From: Candidatus Latescibacterota bacterium
GTDB lineage: Bacteria; Latescibacterota; MVCY01; DTYK01
Direction of reading: 5' to 3'
DNA length: 5,051 nt
Assembly: GCA_012961925.1 (NCBI GenBank)
Contig: DTYK01000167.1
Span: 1-5,051, forward strand
Part shown: positions 1 through 5,051 of the stretch, piece by piece
How positions within the stretch are numbered: position 1 is the stretch's first letter
How the letters are laid out: the number at the start of each line of letters is the position of its first letter
The notes under the pieces: model-generated
What the model saw: the letters and a program-made list of their open reading frames with translations, nothing else
The model's database searches: none
Told to the model about the DNA's origin: nothing
Program-made: the position numbers and the translations under genes

Positions 1-50
1 TCTATGCATCTTCTTTCCCCCTTTTTGGATACCTGTTTCTCTATATGACC

Positions 51-389
51 TCAATCGGCGACCTGATCCGCCTCGTGAACTGTCACAGCCGAGCTCCCCG
101 AGGATCTACGCCCGCACCATGAGGACAGATAGAATCGATTCACCAGGAGGATTTCTCGGTTCCGCACTATCAGGATCTTGTGGTCGTGCCTCTCCTGGGC
201 GATATTAAATAGCAGCATCTGTCTTACGCCGGACTGACATCTGTACTTTACCACCAATCGGGGTACAAGGTTATAGGGACGGACTATTTCCTCACGGACC
301 GGCTTGACCGGTTGAGGCTCTCCAAAACATCGGACGATGTCGGAATAGGAATCAAGCATCCAGTCATCCAGGAGAAGATAGGTTTTCAT
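51..389 (-). pseudogene. Probable truncated gene, glycosidase-like N-terminus
   Basis: The start is convincing: on the minus strand AAGGAGG stands four bases before the ATG, and a promoter candidate lies further upstream. The opening residues (MKTYLLLDDWMLD, then FGEPQPV about residues 23-29, RPYNLVPR about 37-44, and QMLLFNIAQE about 57-66) recall the N-terminal strands of five-bladed beta-propeller-type glycosidase-like proteins, which often begin with a 'LDDW' stretch. That family link is my recognition and not a search result. After about residue 75 the protein becomes unlike a folded domain (the RRSSGSSAVTVHE region) and stops at 112 residues, whereas such proteins usually have several hundred. 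I read this as a gene cut short by deletion or frameshift. A real small protein of unknown function is the alternative. A second possible minus-strand start (ATG at 9-7 with GGGGG before it) lies 41 bases beyond the stop. Confidence 0.45.
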
Positions 390-393
390 CTTT

Positions 394-400
394 CCTCCTT
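394..400 (-). promoter_or_regulatory. Shine-Dalgarno site for the minus-strand gene
   Basis: AAGGAGG on the minus strand, four bases before the ATG at 389-387. It is a near-perfect match to the 16S rRNA tail and fixes the start of the short minus-strand gene. It also suggests that the gene's 5' end was once, or still is, functional. Confidence 0.6.
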
Positions 401-503
401 AGATTTAGTACGTAATTTGGCTTACGATAGCGATAATAGACGTCCACAGGAACTGGGGGTCAGTCTCAGGCTTTTGGCATATACTGTTTCCTGAGTTCGG
501 CCT

Positions 504-532
504 AAGATACGAATTTCGACCCTCTCTGTCAA
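504..532 (-). promoter_or_regulatory. Sigma-70-like promoter facing left
   Basis: On the minus strand a perfect TTGACA (532-527) is followed after 17 bases by TATCTT (509-504), four of six matches to the -10 consensus. Transcription would start near 497 and give a leader of about 100 bases before the minus-strand ATG at 389. This rests on consensus matching only. Confidence 0.45.
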
Positions 533-568
533 CATTTTTCCCGTAGAGTCCGGAGAAGATTATTTTGG

Positions 569-596
569 TTGAAAAATGTCATAAAAATTGTATATT
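569..596 (+). promoter_or_regulatory. Sigma-70-like promoter for the creatininase-family gene
   Basis: TTGAAA (569-574), a 16-base AT-rich spacer, then TATATT (591-596). Transcription would begin near 603-605, about 65 bases before the ATG at 669. The TGTCA motif recurs at 577, 602 and 625 around this promoter and could be operator half-sites, though three short matches prove little. Confidence 0.45.
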
Positions 597-654
597 TGCA
601 TTGTCATGATTGTTCGCGCTGTGTTGTCACATATAAAACCTATAACTTATAGAG

Positions 655-661
655 AAAGGAG
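655..661 (+). promoter_or_regulatory. Shine-Dalgarno site choosing the start at 669
   Basis: AAAGGAG lies seven bases before the ATG at 669. The longer in-frame option at 588 begins inside the proposed promoter, has no comparable site, and would add 27 residues unlike the family. The start at 669 is therefore preferred. Confidence 0.65.
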
Positions 662-668
662 CGCTTCC

Positions 669-1457
669 ATGCAATGGGAGAAGATCACTGCTAATGACCT
701 GGTACAGGTGGCAAAGGAAGAGGTCTGCATAATTCCCATTGGTAGCCTGGAGAAGCATGGTGAACATCTGCCCATGGGGATTGACGGTCTGGTAACCCAC
801 AAGGTGGCCTTATTGGCGGCTAAGGAGGAACCTGTGGCGGTCCTGCCGCCGCTTTTCTATACCTATACAAAGGAGATGAAAAACCTTCCTGGCGCTATTT
901 CCATTGAGACAGGTCTGCTGTTAGGTTTTCTGGAGAACCTCTGTGACGAGGTTGCTCGAAACGGCTTCAGGAAGATCATCCTCCTTAACGGCCACGGCGG
1001 AAACAATGCCCTGTTGAAGGTCCTCCTTCAACAGGTCTGTGATAAGGGCAAGAATTACGCCTTATACGTACCGCCAATTTATCTCGCACCGGAGGTGATC
1101 GGGAAGTTGAAGGAGACGTCCGAGACCGGCCATGCCTGTGAGGTTGAGACCAGCTTTGCTCTTTACCTCTATCCGGAACTTTGTAAGATGGATCGGGTTC
1201 CAGAGGAGTTTTATACCTCTCGGAAAGATTACGACGTCTCACCAGCGGTGACCTCTGTCGACTGGTACGCATCTTACCCGGATGCATACGTGGGAGATGC
1301 AAGAAAGGCCAGCGTCGAAAAGGGCAAGAAGATGGTGGAGGCGCAGGTTGAAAGACTTGTGGAGCTGATCAGGAAGGTCAAACGGGACAAGAGGGTGCTT
1401 GCAAAGGTCAAGGAGTTCGGGGAGAAGGCTAAAGCCAGTCAATCGCTGAGTGATTAG
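669..1457 (+). CDS. Creatininase-family metalloamidohydrolase
   Basis: A complete 262-residue protein, close to the usual family length of about 240-260. Family hallmarks are visible in order: the N-terminal IPIGSLEKHGEHLPMGID block with predicted metal ligands E28, H30 and D39; the central LLNGHGGNN block with H109; and GHACEVETS around residues 154-162, where E158 or E160 fits the last conserved acidic ligand. The family (creatininase, FAPy deformylase ArfB, MftE) uses a two-metal site to hydrolyse cyclic or linear amides or related C-N bonds. The central block reads NGHGGN and not the NGHYEN of true creatininases, so creatinine is an unlikely substrate. There is no signal peptide or membrane segment, so it is probably cytoplasmic. 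The lysine-rich C-terminal helix (about 215-262) looks normal for a multimeric member. It sits 271 bases before the GH35-like gene on the same strand, so it may be a separate transcript. The exact reaction cannot be told from sequence alone. Confidence 0.9.
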   Translation: MQWEKITANDLVQVAKEEVCIIPIGSLEKHGEHLPMGIDGLVTHKVALLAAKEEPVAVLPPLFYTYTKEMKNLPGAISIETGLLLGFLENLCDEVARNGFRKIILLNGHGGNNALLKVLLQQVCDKGKNYALYVPPIYLAPEVIGKLKETSETGHACEVETSFALYLYPELCKMDRVPEEFYTSRKDYDVSPAVTSVDWYASYPDAYVGDARKASVEKGKKMVEAQVERLVELIRKVKRDKRVLAKVKEFGEKAKASQSLSD

Positions 1458-1728
1458 CTCTTCGAAAGCGAAGCATTAATATCGGTATACACAGCCCAGA
1501 TCCTATCTTCCCTTGCAGGCCCATCATAGCGATGCTCTTGGGTGCCGCCTTAATGAAAAACCTTCATATCAGTTGCGTTTTTTACTTGACTTTTCGGGAA
1601 ATTTTCCCTAACTATGGGGCTAATTCAGGGACGTAAGATCTGTCTGCTCGGATCAACCCGAGGGATGGATCAGGAATCGCATTCAGGAGATCAGCACGGC
1701 CCTGGCATAATAGCGGAAGGAGAGCGGT
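1458..1728. other. Intergenic gap before the GH35-like gene
   Basis: No convincing complete gene. It contains a weak promoter and operator candidate (1586-1615), a 5-bp hairpin directly after the creatininase stop (CTTCG 1460-1464 with CGAAG 1469-1473, no T-run, so a poor terminator), and a second 5-bp hairpin (CTCGG 1647-1651 with CCGAG 1658-1662). Two short open stretches could be gene debris: a minus-strand tail (1549 to 1454) and a plus-strand tail (1624-1710) ending in TAA TAG in the same frame as the downstream gene. Both are short enough to be chance. Confidence 0.5.
1586..1615 (+). promoter_or_regulatory. Possible promoter with palindromic operator
   Basis: TTGACT (1586-1591) is a good -35 hexamer, but the -10 is weak: AACTAT at 1610-1615 after 18 bases, three of six matches. 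Between them lies a perfect palindrome, GGGAAA-T-TTTCCC (1596-1608). A two-fold symmetric site in the spacer is a classic repressor position, so the GH35-like operon could be controlled here. Start-site and regulator identity are unknown. Confidence 0.3.
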
Positions 1729-3573
1729 ATGGAGATTGAGATCAGGCCTCCCTATGTGGTTGTGGGAGACGAGAAACTCCCCTTGATCTCCGGTGAGTTT
1801 CATTACTGGCGCGTGAACAAGCTGTACTGGCAAAACATCCTCGATAGAATCAGGGAAGCTGGGTTCAGGGTCGTTTCGACTTACGTACCCTTTAATTTTC
1901 ACGAATATGACCAGGGACGGTTTGACTTTAAAGGGGAGACCTACCCGACCCGGGATCTGGTCGGATTCCTGAGGCTCTGCAAGGAGAAAGGGCTCAGGGT
2001 GCTCCTGAGGCCGGGTCCGATTATTATGGCGGAGTGGCGCCATATGGGTCTGCCCGACCATGTCCAGAATGATCCGAACCTCAAGGTCTCAACAGGAGGG
2101 TACCGGTTCCATCCGACCTTCGAGCAGAAGCTGGAAGAGTACTTTCGTAACCTCTGTGAAGATGTCTGCCCGCTTCAGTGGCCCGATGGACCGATCATCC
2201 TCTGGCAGATCGACAACGAAATGGGCGGGATAGGGTATATCAAGGCGGAGGATCTGGTCGGGCCGGAGGTCGAACTCTACAGGGCATTTCTCAGCTCGAC
2301 CTATGGTACCATCGAGGCCTTAAATGAGGCTTACGGAAAGACCTTCTCCTCCTTTGAACAGATTCCGTTCCCTGAGGGACCGGAGGATCTCCCGCGGGTC
2401 GGCCACACTGATATGTATGCGTTCGGGGATTTTGTGATCCGGACTCTGCTGGAAAGGTACGGGCAGCGCTTGCGGGAAAAGGGGGTGAAGGTACCTTTCT
2501 ATGCGAACTTCACAGTTGCACCCCGAAGGGACTGGGCGAGCTATGAGGAGAGGGTGGATCTGGTGGGGATCGACATCTACCTCCACGATCTGATCCCCTG
2601 GGAGGAGTTCCTCTTCTTCTCCAGGACGATCAAGGCCATGGCTGCCACGTTGAAGCTGCCCTGGTGTCCCGAATTTCAGTCTGGGATCTGGCCCCATCTC
2701 GCCGAAAAGCACGGGGCGATCAGCAGTAGACATATCTACTTTATGACGTTGAGTGCTGTGGCACTGGGGCTTAAAGGGCTCAACTACTATATGTTGGTGA
2801 ACCGGGACAACTGGTATTTTGCGCCTATTGACGAGCAGGGAACACCTCCGACCGTGGCGTATCCGGAGCAGAGAACGGCCTATACTTATCTTAGGAAGGC
2901 TCTCAGGATCATCAGAGAGAACCGCCTTTTAGAGTATGACAGGCACACCGAGATCGCCCTGATCTGGTACAGACCCCATTACCTGGAGGAATCTCAGCAG
3001 AAAGGGATCTGTGTTCCTGAGGGCCTGACCGAGCAGGAACTGGGCAAGCGGTGCTACTTTGATTATAAAGAGTTCTGGGACATCTTCCGGGCACTGCATG
3101 AACGGGACATCGACTTCGATATCGTGGATCTTCAGAGGACCTCGGTGGAGCGTCTGAAAGGCTATAAAGCCGTCCTTTATGCAGGCAAGGAGGTGATGGA
3201 TCAGGAGAGCCAGATCAGGCTCCGCGGTTACGTGGAAAGTGGGGGAAGGCTTTTGAGTTCAACACCCATGCCCAGCAGGGATCTTAGAGGCAAGAAGTGC
3301 GAGGAACTCTATGGGGTCCCGGTGTATTCCGATATTAAGGAACTGTTCGCACAGATTCCGGCCAACGGGACAAGGAGTGGTGTAGAAGGCGTCTTAACCT
3401 ACATCCATCATAGAGAAGAAGATAAGATTCTATATGTGATAAACACGCGCTTGGAAGATGTTGAGGTACGCTTAGAGTACCCGAAGAGAGCCTTCGATCT
3501 CATCAAAGGTGAGGAAGTGGAGTTTTCGAAGCTGTTAATTTCGGGGAAGGATGTGAGGGTCTTCAGGATTTGA
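1729..3573 (+). CDS. GH35-like beta-galactosidase
   Basis: A complete 614-residue enzyme preceded by AAGGAG six bases before the ATG. An in-frame TAA TAG at 1708-1713 rules out a longer start. The N-terminal TIM barrel (about 1-400) carries GH35 signatures: GEFHYWRV (22-29), STYVPFNFHE (50-59), LLRPGPIIMAEW (92-103) and QIDNEMGG (160-167). By family analogy E164 is the acid/base and E315, in WCPEFQSG (312-319), the nucleophile of a retaining mechanism. Residues about 405-530 resemble the class-I glutamine amidotransferase-like trimerisation domain typical of GH42 enzymes, and about 553-614 form a small beta-rich C-terminal domain. The expected activity is release of terminal beta-galactose, but GH35 also includes exo-beta-glucosaminidases, so the sugar is not certain. 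There is no signal peptide, so it is probably cytoplasmic and acts on imported oligosaccharides. It is followed 17 bases later by the next gene, an operon arrangement. Confidence 0.88.
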   Translation: MEIEIRPPYVVVGDEKLPLISGEFHYWRVNKLYWQNILDRIREAGFRVVSTYVPFNFHEYDQGRFDFKGETYPTRDLVGFLRLCKEKGLRVLLRPGPIIMAEWRHMGLPDHVQNDPNLKVSTGGYRFHPTFEQKLEEYFRNLCEDVCPLQWPDGPIILWQIDNEMGGIGYIKAEDLVGPEVELYRAFLSSTYGTIEALNEAYGKTFSSFEQIPFPEGPEDLPRVGHTDMYAFGDFVIRTLLERYGQRLREKGVKVPFYANFTVAPRRDWASYEERVDLVGIDIYLHDLIPWEEFLFFSRTIKAMAATLKLPWCPEFQSGIWPHLAEKHGAISSRHIYFMTLSAVALGLKGLNYYMLVNRDNWYFAPIDEQGTPPTVAYPEQRTAYTYLRKALRIIRENRLLEYDRHTEIALIWYRPHYLEESQQKGICVPEGLTEQELGKRCYFDYKEFWDIFRALHERDIDFDIVDLQRTSVERLKGYKAVLYAGKEVMDQESQIRLRGYVESGGRLLSSTPMPSRDLRGKKCEELYGVPVYSDIKELFAQIPANGTRSGVEGVLTYIHHREEDKILYVINTRLEDVEVRLEYPKRAFDLIKGEEVEFSKLLISGKDVRVFRI

Positions 3574-3590
3574 TTTCTGGGGAGGAGCAG

Positions 3591-5051
3591 ATGGAGGATT
3601 ACACGACCCTTTTAGGGAAGGCACTTGGGTATGCGGAAACCTGGTGGCAGAATCCAGGCTACGGGAGTCTGATCGTACACCCCTGCTGGTCAACAACAAA
3701 CCTTCATTTTATAGGATTGCGTACCAGCAGCAATGGTGAAGGCTTATCCGGATTTCTGGAGCTATATGAGAAGTTCCGCAGCAAACGGTGGCTGGAGCGG
3801 GCGATCGAGTGTGCGGAGGTCCTGGTCAGCCTGGCCCAAGCAGACGGGTGTTTCAGGAACAGTACAGGCGAGGGAGATCCGGAGGAGGGGTGTCTGATCC
3901 ACAACGCCCGTCCGGACATCGAGCTTTTAAGGCTGGCGGCGCTTCTGAGGCGGGAGAGACGAAACAGCTTTGATGCTAGCCGATACACCCATGTGGCGAA
4001 ACGGAATATAGAGTGGTTCATTGACCACTGGTGGAACGGCAGGACTTTCTGTGGAACGATCAACCAGGATCTCTGCGCCTGCATCGCCATGGCACTTTAT
4101 GGGAAGCTGGAGGGAGACGGAAGGTATTCGGATTACATCCTGAAGGTGATCGACTATATCGAGGGGATGGTACAGGCCGCTGGAGAGGTCAAGGGGGCCA
4201 TCCAGAGGTCGTACAGGCCAGGAGGCAGGATCTTCGCTACGAACTATCAGGCAGCAAAGGCGTTATTTCTCCTTGAGCTTTCGGAGGTATTCGCGGAGGG
4301 AAGACTTCTGCCGATGGCGAAGGGCGCAGCGGCATTCGTGAGCCGGCAGCAAAGGCCGGATGGCCTCTTCAGTTGGGGCTACATGGAGCAAGAGGGGGAG
4401 ATAGTGAAGAGAGAACTGCCCCTGGTGTACAGCATAGGGATCGCAAGGTGCGGGTACGAATTTGAAAGGTTGGGAGTGAAGATGGATTGGCGACGGTATC
4501 TTAATAATATCCTAAGGGATATCCCTATGCGATTGGCGGCCAGAGGGTTTGCCGGATACGAGGAAGGGGACTGGAGGAACGGCATCCCGTCTGCAAGCAA
4601 TATCAGTTTGATCGGATTCCTTACAAAGCTGAGTCCGGAGAAACCGGAGGTCATCCCCTTCGATGGTGTGGTTATCTCTGAAGGTATAGATGCGATGGCG
4701 GGAGAGGGCAGTTATGTCTATCTGGAGACCGCTGAATTGATCGTTAGGATCAGGGATGATTGTAACCCCGCCCTGGACTACCTCGCCTCGAAGAAGGCGG
4801 AGCTTCCCATCGCCTTTCCCTCCATGGACGGGGGGGTAAGTTTCTGTGTGTTTGGAGATGAAAGGGATGAGGGGTGGCATAAGGAACTCGTGGAATCTCA
4901 GGAGGGAAAGATCATTTACAGGGCAGGCAAGAAGACCAGGACGTTTGGGGCTTCCGGTGGGGCTATAACGACGTCGGCACCAACTGCCACTACAGCGTCA
5001 TCGGCAGGGGGCAGTACAACGACATCGGCAACTACTCCCTCTACAGCGTCA
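3591..5051 (+). CDS. Alpha/alpha-toroid protein, function unknown, 3' partial
   Basis: ATG at 3591 follows GGGGAGGAG (3579-3587) and comes 17 bases after the upstream stop. The frame stays open for 487 codons to the window edge. Residues about 1-350 are a chain of amphipathic helices separated by short Gly/aromatic loops (for example HPCWSTTNLHF 30-40, HNARPDIELLRLAALL 104-119, QQRPDGLFSW 253-262). This pattern fits an (alpha/alpha) barrel such as those of unsaturated glucuronyl hydrolases, polysaccharide lyases, epimerases or terpene-cyclase-like proteins. QQRPDGLFSW resembles a QW-type turn. I recognise no exact family and cannot assign catalytic residues. Residues about 351-452 look beta-rich and may be a second domain. 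There is no signal peptide. Coupling with the GH35-like gene suggests a role in carbohydrate breakdown. From about residue 453 the frame yields only small Ser/Thr/Ala/Pro/Gly residues over a tandem repeat, so the true C-terminus is doubtful. A 7-G run (4830-4836) is a possible indel site. Confidence 0.75.
   Translation, partial: MEDYTTLLGKALGYAETWWQNPGYGSLIVHPCWSTTNLHFIGLRTSSNGEGLSGFLELYEKFRSKRWLERAIECAEVLVSLAQADGCFRNSTGEGDPEEGCLIHNARPDIELLRLAALLRRERRNSFDASRYTHVAKRNIEWFIDHWWNGRTFCGTINQDLCACIAMALYGKLEGDGRYSDYILKVIDYIEGMVQAAGEVKGAIQRSYRPGGRIFATNYQAAKALFLLELSEVFAEGRLLPMAKGAAAFVSRQQRPDGLFSWGYMEQEGEIVKRELPLVYSIGIARCGYEFERLGVKMDWRRYLNNILRDIPMRLAARGFAGYEEGDWRNGIPSASNISLIGFLTKLSPEKPEVIPFDGVVISEGIDAMAGEGSYVYLETAELIVRIRDDCNPALDYLASKKAELPIAFPSMDGGVSFCVFGDERDEGWHKELVESQEGKIIYRAGKKTRTFGASGGAITTSAPTATTASSAGGSTTTSATTPSTAS
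4964..5051 (+). repeat. 51-bp tandem repeat at the window edge
   Basis: Unit one spans 4964-5014, and a partial unit two (37 bases) spans 5015-5051, with 31 of 37 positions identical. Each unit splits into 27- and 24-base sub-units sharing TCGGCA at 4974, 5001 and 5025. In the frame starting at 4964 nearly every codon ends in C and the product reads YNDVGTNCH, YSVIGRGQ, YNDIGNYSL, YSV, that is, Y-x-x-[I/V]-G at alternating 9- and 8-residue spacing. This resembles beta-solenoid or fibre-type repeats in general form. That frame is open from 4883 but has no ATG, GTG or TTG start. The array continues past the window. Confidence 0.8.

Noticed and set aside
1..9. Minus-strand start ATG at 9-7 with GGGGG upstream
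   Set aside because: Only three codons are in the window, too few to call a gene, so it is mentioned only as context.
624..652. Second promoter TTGTCA-17-TTATAG
   Set aside because: Transcription would begin at or past the ribosome-binding site, leaving no usable leader.
588..668. Longer start for the creatininase-family gene
   Set aside because: It overlaps the proposed -10 box, lacks a ribosome-binding site, and adds 27 residues before the conserved N-terminus.
1460..1473. Hairpin after the creatininase stop as a rho-independent terminator
   Set aside because: The stem is only five base pairs and no T-run follows.
1614..1739. 41-codon plus-strand ORF overlapping the GH35-like start
   Set aside because: It has no Shine-Dalgarno site and no recognisable protein, and it reads through the ribosome site and start of a real gene.
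1612..2061. 149-residue minus-strand ORF
   Set aside because: It lies opposite the GH35-like coding sequence, has no credible start signal, and its composition is that of an antisense shadow.
3704..4090. Minus-strand ORF, and the plus-strand ORFs at 3788-3973 and 4031-4276
   Set aside because: All lie within the long toroid frame from 3591, which has a better start, operon spacing and a consistent helical pattern.
4964..5051. Repeat as a CRISPR array
   Set aside because: The units abut with no unique spacers and keep a three-base coding periodicity.

Overview
The window reads as bacterial DNA from a saccharolytic, possibly thermophilic organism. Purine-rich Shine-Dalgarno sites (AAGGAGG, AAAGGAG, AAGGAG, GGGGAGGAG) stand just before each start I accept. 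Two sigma-70-like promoters can be proposed in the first intergenic region. G+C looks close to half, and AGG arginine, AAG lysine and GAG glutamate codons are frequent. That codon pattern is common in thermophiles, but it is only a hint, and I cannot name a taxon.

Layout. On the minus strand, 389 to 51 holds a short gene with a well-formed start. Its N-terminus resembles beta-propeller-type glycosidase-like proteins, but the frame turns into unlikely sequence and stops early, so it is probably a broken gene. A 279-base divergent region (390-668) carries a promoter candidate facing each way. On the plus strand, 669-1457 encodes a complete creatininase-family metalloamidohydrolase. A 271-base gap (1458-1728) follows, with a possible promoter and operator and some possible gene debris. 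Then 1729-3573 encodes a complete family-35-like beta-galactosidase. Seventeen bases later, 3591 opens a long reading frame that runs off the right edge (487 codons without a stop). It appears to encode an alpha-helical toroid protein of unknown function.

How the genes may work together. The GH35-like enzyme and the helical toroid protein are almost certainly co-transcribed. Neither shows a signal peptide, so they probably act in the cytoplasm on imported oligosaccharides or glycosides. The creatininase-family enzyme could act on an amide in the same substrate pathway, but nothing in the sequence proves the link.

The most unusual part is the right edge. From about 4964 a 51-base tandem repeat begins, built from 27- and 24-base sub-units. 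In the frame one base back (-1) from the toroid gene, nearly every codon ends in C and the product repeats Y-x-x-[I/V]-G. In the toroid gene's own frame the same bases give a Ser/Thr/Ala/Pro-only tail. This may be a frameshift, a fused repeat domain, or a mis-joined contig end.
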